Part shown: positions 5,969 through 14,665 of the stretch, one piece after another
Position numbering within the stretch: position 1 is the first letter of the stretch
Layout: every line of letters begins with the position of its first letter
Origin: Desulforudis sp.
GTDB lineage: Bacteria; Bacillota; Desulfotomaculia; Desulfotomaculales; Desulforudaceae
Length of the DNA stretch: 26,978 bases
Assembly: GCA_014859075.1 (NCBI GenBank)
Contig: JACUUW010000003.1
Coordinates: 1-26,978 of the forward strand
Reading direction: 5' to 3'
Made by a program: the position numbers and the translations under genes
The notes under the pieces: model-generated
Seen by the model: the letters and a program-made list of their open reading frames with translations, nothing else
The model's database searches: none
Told to the model about the DNA's origin: nothing

Positions 5969-7726
5969 TTAGAGCACCCGTGCCACGCCGCTGTACACCA
6001 GCCCCCGCAGCGCATCGATGGTGACTATCGTCTCCTCCTGAAGAATTTCGGTGGCACCCGCCACCCCGACAATCACCGGCAGGCCGAACTGCAGGCACAC
6101 CACGGCGGCATGCGAGGTCAGACCGCCGACTTCGGCGATCACCCCCGAAGATTTTTCAATGGCGGGCACGTAGTCGCGGTCGGTGTCCCGGGTGACCAGG
6201 ATGTCGCCGGGGCCGATCTTGGCGTGCGCTTCCTGGGCGGTCAGGGCAATTTTGATATTACCGGTTACCGCCTGGTTACCGATGCCGGTACCGCGGGCCA
6301 GCACCTTGCCCACGGTGTGCACCTTCAGGAGGTTGGTGCTGCCGTGGGTACCGACCGGCACGCCGGCGGTAATCACGATTAGGTCGCCGCCCCGGATCAG
6401 TCCGGCATCCAGGGCGCTCCGGATGGATGCCGCAATCATCAGGTCGGTGTCTTCAATTTGCTCATCCACGAACACCGGCTGCACACCCCAAACCAAGTTG
6501 AGACGACGGACTACATCCTCCTGGGGCGTAACCGCCACGATTGGGCGCCCTGGACGGTACTTGGCCACCATCCGCGGGGTGTAACCGGTCTGGGTGGCCG
6601 TGATGATGGCGGTCGCGTCCAAATCGCCGGCGATGGCGCAGGTGGCGTAGCTGATGGCGTCGGTTACCGTGCGCCGCGAGATATCCCGGCGCTTCTGAGC
6701 CAGCATGGCCGTATAGGGCAGGTCGGCTTCCACGCGGCGGGCGATCCGCTCCATGGTGCGCACCGCGGCGACCGGATACTCTCCGGCCGCTGTTTCGCCC
6801 GACAGCATGACAGCGTCCGTGCCGTCCAATATGGCGTTGGCCACATCGCTGGCCTCGGCCCTGGTCGGCCGCGGGTTGTGGATCATGGACTCAAGCATCT
6901 GGGTGGCGGTGATCACGGGCTTTCCGGCCCTGTTGCACTTACTGATGATCCGTTTCTGAACCAAGGGGACCTCCTCGGCGGCTATTTCGAGCCCGAGGTC
7001 GCCCCGGGCGACCATAATGGCGTCGGCGATCTTGATGATCTCGTCGAGATTCTCCACCGCCTCCCAGGTCTCGATCTTGGCGACGATGTGGGCTCCCGAA
7101 CCAGCCTCTTCCAAGATCTGCCGCACGGGCAGGATGTCTTTCGCCCGGCGTACGAAAGACGCGGCCACAAAGTCAAAACCCAATTCCAGCGCAAACTGCA
7201 GGCTTTCAACGTCCTTTTGCGTAACTGCTGGAATGCTGGTACGTACTCCCGGCAAGTTTATGCCTTTTCGGCTGGTCAGCTCCGCGTCGTTCTGGACCAG
7301 ACAAAGCACTTCGGTAGCGCCCACGGCCAGCACTTCCAGCCCTACCAGCCCGTCGGCCAACAGAACGGTGTTGCCCGGCTGCACATCCTCGGGCAGCTGG
7401 GGGTAGTCCACCGAGATGCGGTACCGGTTGCCTTTTACCCCTTCGGTGGTGAGGATCAACTCGTCCCCGGCCTTCAGGGACACCGGTTCGGGGTCCAGTT
7501 TCCCGATCCGGATCTTGGGTCCTTTCAGGTCGATCATGATGCCGACCGTCTTGCCGGCATCGGCTGCAGCCCGGCGAACATTCGCGATGCGTTGGCCGTG
7601 CTCATCATGGGAGCCATGGGAGAAATTGTGCCTGGAGATGTTCATGCCCGCTTCGAGCATATCCCGGAGCACTTCAATTTTCTCGGAGGCCGGGCCGATG
7701 GTACAGACTATCTTGGTATGTCGCAA
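5969..7726 (-). CDS. pyk: Pyruvate kinase with C-terminal PEP-utilising-type domain
   Basis: Pyruvate kinase converts phosphoenolpyruvate and ADP to pyruvate and ATP, the last step of glycolysis. The 585-residue protein has the N-terminal TKIVCTIGPAS, catalytic Lys217 in VAKIET, the metal-binding RGDLGLEI (241-248), GKPVITATQMLESM (268-281) and MLSGETAAGEYP. The usual catalytic and allosteric domains end near residue 470. An extra domain of about 100 residues with GGLTSHAAVVCLQFGLPVIVG follows, as in Bacillus and Geobacillus enzymes; it resembles the phosphohistidine domain of PEP-utilising enzymes. The start is TTG at 7726, preceded by GGGGGG, 18 bases after the pfkA stop. The pair pfkA-pyk is a common Firmicute arrangement. 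Confidence 0.97.
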   Translation of the reverse strand: MRHTKIVCTIGPASEKIEVLRDMLEAGMNISRHNFSHGSHDEHGQRIANVRRAAADAGKTVGIMIDLKGPKIRIGKLDPEPVSLKAGDELILTTEGVKGNRYRISVDYPQLPEDVQPGNTVLLADGLVGLEVLAVGATEVLCLVQNDAELTSRKGINLPGVRTSIPAVTQKDVESLQFALELGFDFVAASFVRRAKDILPVRQILEEAGSGAHIVAKIETWEAVENLDEIIKIADAIMVARGDLGLEIAAEEVPLVQKRIISKCNRAGKPVITATQMLESMIHNPRPTRAEASDVANAILDGTDAVMLSGETAAGEYPVAAVRTMERIARRVEADLPYTAMLAQKRRDISRRTVTDAISYATCAIAGDLDATAIITATQTGYTPRMVAKYRPGRPIVAVTPQEDVVRRLNLVWGVQPVFVDEQIEDTDLMIAASIRSALDAGLIRGGDLIVITAGVPVGTHGSTNLLKVHTVGKVLARGTGIGNQAVTGNIKIALTAQEAHAKIGPGDILVTRDTDRDYVPAIEKSSGVIAEVGGLTSHAAVVCLQFGLPVIVGVAGATEILQEETIVTIDALRGLVYSGVARVL

Positions 7727-7744
7727 ATTAAACCCCCCGCCAGC

Positions 7745-8707
7745 CTAAATGGACAAGATGCCGGCAAGCTCATAAGTCTGGAGGTCGATCAGCTTCTTAC
7801 CCTGCAGGCATTCTTCCAGATCCCAGCTTCCCACACGCCCGTGCCGGACTCCAACGGCAAGTTTCTTGGCGCCGTCCATCAGGAGCTCCACCGCCAGGGC
7901 ACCCAGACGGCTCCCCAGCACCCGGTCCATTGCGGTCGGAGTACCGCCACGCTGCAGGTGACCCAATACAGTCACTTTTGTGTCAAAGCCGGTAATTTTC
8001 TTGATTTCCCGGCCGATTTCGATACCGCTTCCCGCACCCTCGGCGACCACGATCACACTGTGCAGTTTACCCCGTCGGTATCCCCGCATCAGACGATCAC
8101 AGACATCTTCCACTCTGAACGGTAGTTCGGGAATGAGGATCGACTCGGCCCCGCCCGCCAGCCCGGCTTCCAGAGCGATGAAACCGGAGTTCCGGCCCAT
8201 GACTTCAACGATGAACAGCCGCTCGTGGGAAGTGGCCGTATCCCGGATTTTGTTGATTGCCTCCACCGCATTGTTTACGGCGGTGTCAAAACCGATGGCA
8301 TTCTCGGTGCCGGGGATATCGTTGTCAATCGTGCCCGGGATACAGACAACCGGCAGGCCGAATTCCAGGTGGAACATCCGGGCCCCCTCGAAGGAGCCTT
8401 CGCCCCCGATTACCACCAACCCCTGCAGCCGGAAACGTTCCACGTTTTCGAAGGCGCTGGCCCGTCCAGGCCGGGTGGTGAACTCTTCCGACCGCGCCGT
8501 GCGCAGGACGGTGCCGCCCCGGTGGATGATGTCGGCCACCGAACCGACGTGCATGGGATCCATGTCCGCTTCGATAAAGCCCGCGAAACCGCGCTTGATC
8601 CCAATCACTTCGATCCCGTGGTACACGGCCTTCCGAACGACAGCCCGGATGGCGGCGTTCATACCCGGCGCATCCCCGCCGCTCGTCAACACCCCAATCC
8701 TCTGCAA
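7745..8707 (-). CDS. pfkA: 6-phosphofructokinase, ATP-type
   Basis: This 320-residue enzyme phosphorylates fructose 6-phosphate to fructose 1,6-bisphosphate, the committed step of glycolysis. Motifs are TSGGDAPGMNAAIR (8-21), IGGEGS (100-105), PGTIDNDIPGTE (124-135) with catalytic Asp128, and MGRNSG for substrate binding. Gly104 and Gly125 are those of ATP-dependent enzymes; pyrophosphate-dependent ones usually carry Asp and Lys there. One oddity is Glu103 where E. coli has the Mg-coordinating Asp103. The start is TTG at 8707 with AAGGAG nine bases upstream. It lies 63 bases after accA and just before pyk. Length is typical. Confidence 0.96.
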   Translation of the reverse strand: MQRIGVLTSGGDAPGMNAAIRAVVRKAVYHGIEVIGIKRGFAGFIEADMDPMHVGSVADIIHRGGTVLRTARSEEFTTRPGRASAFENVERFRLQGLVVIGGEGSFEGARMFHLEFGLPVVCIPGTIDNDIPGTENAIGFDTAVNNAVEAINKIRDTATSHERLFIVEVMGRNSGFIALEAGLAGGAESILIPELPFRVEDVCDRLMRGYRRGKLHSVIVVAEGAGSGIEIGREIKKITGFDTKVTVLGHLQRGGTPTAMDRVLGSRLGALAVELLMDGAKKLAVGVRHGRVGSWDLEECLQGKKLIDLQTYELAGILSI

Positions 8708-8770
8708 GTCGGTTACTCCTTCCCGGTTTGCGTATGCTGCTTTTTCGTTGGGGCCTACCGAGTCTCCTGG

Positions 8771-9718
8771 TTATAAGTTTCCGATTGCCCGGTATTTATG
8801 ATAACGCGCGCGTAGTAATTCATCCCGGTCCACGGCGCAGATCTCGTCCAGGTTGCGAAACAGGCTTTCCCGCAAGAGTTCCACCGCCAGCGACGGGTCC
8901 CGATGCACGCCGCCCAGGGGCTCGGGCACGATTTCGTCGATCACGCCCAAGTATAGCAGGTCCTGGGCCGTGAGCTTCAGAACCTCGGCCGCCTCACGGG
9001 CACGCCCCGCGTCTTTCCAAATGATACTCGCGCAGGCCTCGGGCGAACTCACGGTGAACACACTGTGTTCCTGCATCAGCAACCGGTCCCCGATCCCCAG
9101 GGCCAGCGCGCCACCGCTCCCCCCCTCGCCGATGACTACGACGATTAGAGGTGTCCTGAGGGTGCTAAGGGCCATGATGTTCCGGGCAATGGCTTCAGCC
9201 TGGCCGCGCTCCTCGGCCCCGATCCCGCAGTGTGCGCCGGGCGTGTCCACAAAGCAAACCAGCGGACGCCCGAATTTTTCGGCCTGGCGCATCAGCCGGT
9301 ACACCTTCCGGCACCCCTCCGGGTTGATCATGCCGAAGTTACGGACCAGGTTCTCCTTGGTATCACGGCCTTTCCGGTGGCCCACCACCGTGACCACATA
9401 CCCGTTCATCCGGCCGATCCCACCGATCACGGCCGGGTCGTCCCCGAAGGCCCGGTCCCCGTACAGTTCTATAAAGTCGGTGCAAAAGCGCTGGACGTAG
9501 TCCTTGGCCCCCAAACGCTCGGGGTGGCGGGCGATCAGCACCTTCTGCCAGGGGCTCAGCTTGCCGTAAGTCGATCGCTTCAAATCAGTCGCCCGCTGTT
9601 CCAGAACCTCGATTTCGTGGTTCAGGTTCAACCCCTTGTCGTTTGAAAACTGTTTCAGTTCGCTGATTTTCGTTTCCAGTTCGTAAATCGGCTTCTCGAA
9701 ATCAAATACGGTTGGCAC
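8771..9718 (-). CDS. accA: Acetyl-CoA carboxylase carboxyltransferase subunit alpha
   Basis: With AccD, this 315-residue subunit transfers the carboxyl group from carboxybiotin to acetyl-CoA, giving malonyl-CoA for fatty acid synthesis. The N-terminus FEKPIYELETKISELK, the ARHPERLGAKDYV stretch, FGDDPAVIGGIGR, NFGMINPEGCRKVYRLM, FVDTPGAHCGIGAEERGQAEAI and IGEGGSGGALALGIGD are all classical AccA sequence. The start is GTG at 9718: GGAGGG lies nine bases upstream, inside the end of accD, and the gap to the accD stop is four bases. The open frame continues upstream through accD in another frame and should not be used as the gene start. Coupling to accD fits equal synthesis of the two subunits. 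The usual TPGA is present; nothing is missing. Confidence 0.97.
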   Translation of the reverse strand: MPTVFDFEKPIYELETKISELKQFSNDKGLNLNHEIEVLEQRATDLKRSTYGKLSPWQKVLIARHPERLGAKDYVQRFCTDFIELYGDRAFGDDPAVIGGIGRMNGYVVTVVGHRKGRDTKENLVRNFGMINPEGCRKVYRLMRQAEKFGRPLVCFVDTPGAHCGIGAEERGQAEAIARNIMALSTLRTPLIVVVIGEGGSGGALALGIGDRLLMQEHSVFTVSSPEACASIIWKDAGRAREAAEVLKLTAQDLLYLGVIDEIVPEPLGGVHRDPSLAVELLRESLFRNLDEICAVDRDELLRARYHKYRAIGNL

Positions 9719-9722
9719 CGTG

Positions 9723-10571
9723 CTATTCCCTCCGTACGTGCATATCCAGGATCTTGATAATGGTGTCCCGCAGACGGTTGCGCGGCATAACGACATCCAC
9801 GAACCCGTGTTCCTGCATGAACTCTGCCTGCTGAAAGCCGTCCGGCAGTTTTTGACGAATGGTCTGTTCGATAACCCGCGGCCCGGCGAACCCGATGAGC
9901 GCCCCCGGCTCGGCCAGGATGATGTCGCCCAGAAAGGCAAAGCTGGCGCTGACCCCACCCAAGGTTGGATCGGTCAACACCGAGATGTACAAAAGGCCGG
10001 CGCGGTCCAGACGGCCGATGGCGGCCGCCGTCTTGCCCATCTGCATCAGGGAGAGAATCCCCTCTTGCATCCGGGCCCCACTTGAAGCCGAAAAGATGAC
10101 GAGCGGGACTTGCTTCTCCACGGCCTGTTCGATCGCCCGGGCCACTTTCTCGCCCACCACCGTGCCCATACTGCCCATGATGAAGTGGGCGTCCATGACG
10201 GCAAGGACCACCCGGTGGCCGCCGAGCATACCCTCACCGGTGACTACTGCTTCGCACAGACCGGTCTGTTCCTGGGCCGCGGCGAGCTTGGCCGCGTACC
10301 CGGGAAACTCCAGCAGGTCGCGCGACTCCAGGTCATCCGTGAACTCGACGAAACTGTCCGGGTCCATCGTGAGCTGGATCCGCTCCCAGGCGGTAAGCCG
10401 GAAATGGTGACCGCACTTCTGGCAAACCTTGTGGTTCCGGCCCAGGTCCTTGGAGAACAATATCTCACCGCAACGGCACTTGATCCAGAGGCCTTCGGGT
10501 ATCTCCCGTTTGGTCTCGGGCTGTACCGTAAAATACTTGGATTTCTTGAAAAGGTCGAAAACGTTTCCCAC
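9723..10571 (-). CDS. accD: Acetyl-CoA carboxylase carboxyltransferase subunit beta
   Basis: This 282-residue partner of AccA carries the N-terminal zinc ribbon and the acyl-CoA-binding crotonase fold. The core motifs VVTGEGMLGGHRVVLAVMD, FIMGSMGTVVGEKVARAIE, SASSGARMQEGILSLMQM and DPTLGGVSASFAFLGDIILAEPGA are intact. The ribbon reads WIKC-R-CGEILF followed by VCQKCGHHF: the first cysteine pair is CxC instead of the usual CxxC, one residue short. The start is GTG at 10571, forced by an in-frame stop just upstream; its GGGAGAG Shine-Dalgarno is unusually close, so translation may depend on the ORF immediately upstream, whose stop lies 12 bases before. Confidence 0.96.
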   Translation of the reverse strand: MGNVFDLFKKSKYFTVQPETKREIPEGLWIKCRCGEILFSKDLGRNHKVCQKCGHHFRLTAWERIQLTMDPDSFVEFTDDLESRDLLEFPGYAAKLAAAQEQTGLCEAVVTGEGMLGGHRVVLAVMDAHFIMGSMGTVVGEKVARAIEQAVEKQVPLVIFSASSGARMQEGILSLMQMGKTAAAIGRLDRAGLLYISVLTDPTLGGVSASFAFLGDIILAEPGALIGFAGPRVIEQTIRQKLPDGFQQAEFMQEHGFVDVVMPRNRLRDTIIKILDMHVRRE

Positions 10572-10583
10572 CTCTCCCGGTGC

Positions 10584-10772
10584 CTAGAAGGTGTTCAGCA
10601 CTTCCATGGCTTCGGCCACTTCGGCCTCCGGCACCAATACTTCCACCGAACTACCGTCCCCGGCGTCAGAACCGGTAACGCGCAATCGCACCAAAACGCC
10701 CTCTGCGCTCAACCGGTCGCGTACCGTCCAGGCTTCGGTCAGGTTAAGTGCCAGATAAACCACAACCCACAC
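10584..10772 (-). CDS. Small DUF2007-like protein (62 aa)
   Basis: This short protein sits between mtrB and accD, 12 bases ahead of accD, so it is almost certainly co-transcribed. The pattern VVVYLALNLTEAWTVRDRLSAEGV, then LRVTG, then VEVLVPEAEVAEAMEVL resembles the DUF2007 'putative signal-transducing' fold (beta strand, helix over which one of two paralogous contacts is avoided, strand, C-terminal helix), though it is shorter and the match is from memory of the pattern only. The start is GTG at 10772; the nearest purine-rich ribosome site (GTGGGGG) is eight bases or more away. No catalytic residues are apparent and no function can be given. Confidence 0.65.
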   Translation of the reverse strand: MWVVVYLALNLTEAWTVRDRLSAEGVLVRLRVTGSDAGDGSSVEVLVPEAEVAEAMEVLNTF

Positions 10773-10851
10773 GGGAAGCCCCCACTCTCCAGTCCACCTT
10801 CACCATTCTATGGCTTTTTCCTTTTTTTGGCTGCAAAGAAACATCCAGAGT

Positions 10852-11091
10852 CTAGCCCTGGATACCCTGGTCCTCGGTGCGGATCACCCCGTGCCGACTG
10901 TAAATCTCGGCGCGACCACGGATTTTGATAGCCGCCGTGTGCTCGGTGAACTGGGCCACCATTATCTCACCCCGATCCAACTTCTCGGTATGGTGAAACT
11001 TGGTTTCCCGCCCCCGCGTGAGGCCCATTATGGTTACTCCGTTTTCCAGGGCTTTGATGATCACATATTCAGACGTCCAACTTTCCCCCAT
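10852..11091 (-). CDS. mtrB: Trp RNA-binding attenuation protein (TRAP)
   Basis: TRAP forms an 11-subunit ring which, with bound tryptophan, wraps (G/U)AG-repeat RNA and ends transcription or blocks translation of tryptophan genes. The 79-residue sequence aligns without gaps to the Bacillus protein: VIIKALENGV, IMGLTRGRETKFHHTEKLD, then QFTEHTAAIKIRG. The three RNA-binding residues Lys37, Lys56 and Arg58 are all present at Bacillus numbering. The ATG at 11091 has GAGGTG eight bases upstream. A promoter at 11113-11142 precedes it, so it heads the unit mtrB, ORF62, accD, accA, pfkA, pyk. No trp gene and no anti-TRAP gene is in the window. Confidence 0.94.
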   Translation of the reverse strand: MGESWTSEYVIIKALENGVTIMGLTRGRETKFHHTEKLDRGEIMVAQFTEHTAAIKIRGRAEIYSRHGVIRTEDQGIQG

Positions 11092-11112
11092 TTACCCACA
11101 CCTCGCTAATGC

Positions 11113-11142
11113 ATGATAACACACGCAAAACCTGGTTGACAA
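11113..11142 (-). promoter_or_regulatory. Promoter ahead of mtrB
   Basis: On the minus strand TTGTCA (11142-11137) and TATCAT (11118-11113) are each five-of-six matches to consensus, separated by 18 bases. It lies in the short gap between the dnaE stop and mtrB and probably drives the mtrB-acc-pfk-pyk unit. Confidence 0.65.
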
Positions 11143-11160
11143 GGATAGGAACGGTAACAG

Positions 11161-14100
11161 CTAGCCCGGCCCGGGGGGATGGTCGCCGCCGCCGAACAGA
11201 CCGGCCTCACCGCTCTGTTTGATGTCGGACACGTAATCCCCGATTACCTTGTTTCCCTCGCCGTTATTGTTATTATTAACGGTGCCGTTCACAAGTATCA
11301 CCGCGTCCGGAACCAGCAGCGGGCGGAAGCGGGCGTAAACGCGGGGGAAAACGACCACCTCGATCCGGGCCGTCAGGTCTTCCAGGGTGAGAAAGCACAT
11401 CGCGTCCCCTTTCTTGGTGGTGATAGCCTTCACCCCGACCACCAGCCCGCCCAGAATGACCTGCTGCCCGGGCGCCAGGTTCGGAATCTCCACCGCGCTC
11501 GCCGTGGTCAGCGCCCGTAGCCGGTCCCGGTATTCCTGCAGAGGGTGCCCGCTAAGGTAAAGGCCGAGCATCTCCTTCTCCATGGCCAGGATTTCGTAGC
11601 GCTCGAACTCCCGCACTTCCGGGAACCGCAGGTCCGGGGCCCCGCCCGCGGCCGCCTCGTCCCAGTCCCCAAAAAGGCTCATCTGCCCGGACTCCTTTTC
11701 CTTCTGGAGGCGGTGGGACAAGTTGATCGCTTCGTCCAGGACGGCCAGAAGCTGCGTCCGCCTGAGACCCAGGCTGGAAAAGGCTCCGGCGCGAATCAGG
11801 CTCTCCAGTACCCGTTTGTTGATCGTTTTCCCGTCGAGACGGCAGCAGAAGTCAACCAGGTCGCGGAACGGACCGCTCCGCTCCCGGGCCTCGATCACGG
11901 CATTCACCGCGCTCTCGCCGACGTTGCGCACCCCGGCCAACCCGAACCGGACCTTGCCGTCCACCACCGTGAAGTCTTGACGGCTCTCGTTCACGTCGGG
12001 CGGCAACACCTCAATTCCCAACTGACGGCACTCCTCCACGTAGGCGCTGACCTTCTCGGCACTGTCCTTGACCGAAGTCAGGAGCGCGGTCATGTACTCG
12101 ATCAGGTAGTTGGCCTTCAGGTAGGCCGTCTGGTAGGCGATCAGGGCGTAGGCAGCGCTGTGCGACTTGTTGAACCCATAGCCGGCGAAATAGGCGATCA
12201 GGTCAAAGATCTGGGTGGCCACCCCGGTGGCCACCCCATTGGCCGCGGCCCCCTCCAGGAACTGCTGGCGCAGGCCGGCGATGATCTCCGGCTTTTTCTT
12301 GCCCATGGCGCGGCGCAGGAGGTCGGCTTCCCCCAGGCTGAAACCGGCCAGATCGCTGGCGATCCGCATCACCTGCTCCTGGTACAGGATCACACCGTAA
12401 GTATCGCGGAGAATTGGTTTCAGTTTTGGGTGGAGGTAGTGCACCGCGGTGTCCCCGTGCTTGCGTTTGATGAAGTCCTCGACCATCCCGCTGCCCAGCG
12501 GTCCTGGACGGTAGAGGGCCACCAAGGCGATAACGTCCTCGAACACCTCGGGGCGGAGCTCACGCAGGATGGCGCGCATGCCGCTCGACTCCAGCTGGAA
12601 CACACCGACGGTGTCGCCCCGACCCAGGAGTTCGTAGGTGGCCGCGTCGTCCAGTGGAATGCTGTCGATGTCGACTTGCAGGCCGCGATGGCGCCGGATC
12701 AGGGTGATCGCCTCCCCGATAACAGTCAGGGTGCGCAGACCAAGAAGGTCCATTTTCAGAAGCCCGAGTTCCTCGATGGCCTCTTTGGCAAACTGAGTGG
12801 CCACTACCCCGTCCGACGTACGGTAAAGCGGCACGTAAGTGGTCAGTTGCTCCTTGGCGATCACCACGCCGGCGGCGTGGATTGATACGTGGCGGGGCGT
12901 ACCCTCCAGGGCGCGCGCCGTGTCCACCAGCTTCCGGATAGTCTTATCCTGTTGGTAGACCTCCCGGAATTCGGGCGTCGCCAGGGCTTTCTCGATAGTC
13001 ATCCCGAGCTCGCCCGGGATAAACTTGGCCACCCGGTCCACCTCGGCATAAGGGATGCCCAGCGCCCGCCCGACGTCGCGGACGGCGGCCCGGGCGGCCA
13101 TAGTACCGAAAGTGCTGATCTGGGCCACACGCTCCCGCCCGTACTTTTCGAACACGTATTCAATAACCTCGCCCCGACGCTCAAAGCAAAAGTCGATGTC
13201 GATATCGGGCAGGGACACCCGCTCCGGGTTCAAGAACCGTTCAAAAAGAAGCCCGTAGGTGAGCGGGTCGATATTGGTGATTCCCAGTGAGAAGGCCACC
13301 AGGCTGCCGGCGGCCGAACCCCGACCGGGCCCGACCAGGATGCCTCTTTCCCGGGCGAACCGGATGAAGTCCCAGACGATAAGGAAGTAGGAACTGTAGT
13401 CCATCTCGGCGATGACGCGCAGTTCGTAGTCGAGCCGCTCGCGGATCGCGGGCTCCACCGTGCCGTAGCGCCGCTCCAGTCCCCGGTGGCATAATTCCCG
13501 CAGGTACGAATCGGCGTCGTAGTTGGGCGGAACCCGGTACTCCGGCAGATGGACCGACGCGAAATCCAGTTCCACCGCGCAGCATTCAGCGATGCTCCGG
13601 GTGTTCTCCAGAGCCGCGGGCACCTCGTCGAACATGCGGGCCATTTCGACTCCGCTCTTGAAGTAGAACTGGTCCCCTTCGAACCGCAGGCGACCGGCGT
13701 CCTGCACCGTCTTGCCGGTCTGAATGCACAGAAGGATGTCCTGGATTTCGGACTGCTCACGCCGTACGTAGTGAACGTCGTTGGTCGCCACCAACGGGAT
13801 GTCGAGTGCCTTGCCGATGTCCACGAGACTCCGGTTCACCTCGGCTTGGCCCGGCAGACTGTGGTCCTGCAGTTCCAGGTAGAAGTTCTCTCCAAACAGT
13901 TCACGGTACTCCCCGGCCCTTTCCCGCGCCCGGTTATGTTCTCCCGCCAGGATTAGGCCCGGGAGCTCCCCCGCCAGGCAGCCGCTTAAAACGATCAGCC
14001 CTGCGCGGTGGGCGGTCAGCGTTTCCCGGTCGACGCGCGGTTTGTAGTAAAAACCTTCCGTAAACGACAAGGACACAAGCTTCAACAGGTTCCGGTAACC

Positions 14101-14391
14101 CCGTGCGTTCTCCGCCAGAAGCACCATGTGCGCCGGCTTGTCGTCGATGCCGGGCTCGCGGTCGTGACGGGTACGCGGTGCGACATAGACTTCGCAACCG
14201 AGGATCGGCTTGATGCCGGCCTCGCGACAGGCCTTGTAGAATTCGATGACCCCGAACATGGTCCCGTGATCGGTAATCGCCAGGGACGGCATGCCGAAGT
14301 CGACCGCCTGCCGGACCAGGTCCCGGATCCGGGCCGCGCCGTCGAGCAGGCTGTAATCGGTGTGCACATGGAGGTGAATGAAATCGTTCAC
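11161..14391 (-). CDS. dnaE: DNA polymerase III alpha subunit, DnaE type
   Basis: This 1076-residue protein is the DnaE catalytic subunit of replicative DNA polymerase III. The N-terminal PHP domain begins HLHVHTDYSLLDG with metal-type His8 and His10. The polymerase aspartates are in PDIDIDF (Asp396, Asp398) and LLKMDLLGL (Asp548), equivalent to E. coli 401, 403 and 555. GPGRGSAAGSLV and YGFNKSHSAAYA are also present. Near residue 900 SGQMSLFGDW matches an internal sliding-clamp-binding motif, followed by an OB-fold domain (about 960-1050). The C-terminus is short, ending in a run of five Asn and a Gly/Pro-rich tail. The start is GTG at 14391 with GGGAGG 12 bases upstream. A PolC enzyme, usual in Firmicutes, is not in the window. 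Confidence 0.97.
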   Translation of the reverse strand: MNDFIHLHVHTDYSLLDGAARIRDLVRQAVDFGMPSLAITDHGTMFGVIEFYKACREAGIKPILGCEVYVAPRTRHDREPGIDDKPAHMVLLAENARGYRNLLKLVSLSFTEGFYYKPRVDRETLTAHRAGLIVLSGCLAGELPGLILAGEHNRARERAGEYRELFGENFYLELQDHSLPGQAEVNRSLVDIGKALDIPLVATNDVHYVRREQSEIQDILLCIQTGKTVQDAGRLRFEGDQFYFKSGVEMARMFDEVPAALENTRSIAECCAVELDFASVHLPEYRVPPNYDADSYLRELCHRGLERRYGTVEPAIRERLDYELRVIAEMDYSSYFLIVWDFIRFARERGILVGPGRGSAAGSLVAFSLGITNIDPLTYGLLFERFLNPERVSLPDIDIDFCFERRGEVIEYVFEKYGRERVAQISTFGTMAARAAVRDVGRALGIPYAEVDRVAKFIPGELGMTIEKALATPEFREVYQQDKTIRKLVDTARALEGTPRHVSIHAAGVVIAKEQLTTYVPLYRTSDGVVATQFAKEAIEELGLLKMDLLGLRTLTVIGEAITLIRRHRGLQVDIDSIPLDDAATYELLGRGDTVGVFQLESSGMRAILRELRPEVFEDVIALVALYRPGPLGSGMVEDFIKRKHGDTAVHYLHPKLKPILRDTYGVILYQEQVMRIASDLAGFSLGEADLLRRAMGKKKPEIIAGLRQQFLEGAAANGVATGVATQIFDLIAYFAGYGFNKSHSAAYALIAYQTAYLKANYLIEYMTALLTSVKDSAEKVSAYVEECRQLGIEVLPPDVNESRQDFTVVDGKVRFGLAGVRNVGESAVNAVIEARERSGPFRDLVDFCCRLDGKTINKRVLESLIRAGAFSSLGLRRTQLLAVLDEAINLSHRLQKEKESGQMSLFGDWDEAAAGGAPDLRFPEVREFERYEILAMEKEMLGLYLSGHPLQEYRDRLRALTTASAVEIPNLAPGQQVILGGLVVGVKAITTKKGDAMCFLTLEDLTARIEVVVFPRVYARFRPLLVPDAVILVNGTVNNNNNGEGNKVIGDYVSDIKQSGEAGLFGGGDHPPGPG

Positions 14392-14665
14392 GGTATATGA
14401 CGCCTCCCGGGGGAAGGGTTTCGCGGGACCGGATTGGATTTCCTGCCCGCCCGCGCGGCGGTCGGTCGTCGGTTATCGGTCGCCAGAAAACGGGGACAAG
14501 CGCTTTTTCGAAAGCACAGTCCCATAAACCAAGGTTCAAAAAGTCCAGAAAAATAACTACAGCAACTTACCCTCTCCCAGTAAAACGCCTGGCACCTTTT
14601 TACTTTTCCTGACTTTCCGGAATCGACCTTCTGAAGTCTGAATTTTGGCTCCTAATTCCTTCCTC
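14392..14665. other. Intergenic region between dnaE and trmL
   Basis: No convincing gene is seen in these 274 bases. Near 14587-14610 it carries GCCTGGCACC followed by TTTTTACTTTTCC, nearly the same as the sequence at 15742-15765, so it holds one member of an intergenic repeat. Near 14461-14485 there is a short tandem-like CGGTCGTCGGT / ATCGGTCG stretch. No clear promoter was found. Confidence 0.5.

Noticed and set aside
6458..8125. Long plus-strand open frame (555 codons) opposite pyk and pfkA
   Set aside because: It is the complement of two certain enzymes, with His/Gln/Gly/Asp-rich sequence typical of antisense frames in GC-rich DNA.
7745..8707. PfkA as a pyrophosphate-dependent enzyme because of GGEGS
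   Set aside because: Gly104 and PGTIDND are ATP-type; only Asp103 is changed, to Glu.
9719..9958. Upstream extension of accA into accD
   Set aside because: The frame is open but reads accD out of frame; the GTG at 9718 has the ribosome site and begins the family N-terminus.
10773..10851. Possible TRAP-binding (G/U)AG repeats ahead of ORF62
   Set aside because: A few GAG/GTG triplets occur but not the regular series of about nine to eleven that TRAP needs.
11545..12885. Long plus-strand open frame (446 codons) opposite dnaE
   Set aside because: Antisense shadow of a clear polymerase gene; no ribosome site or family resemblance.
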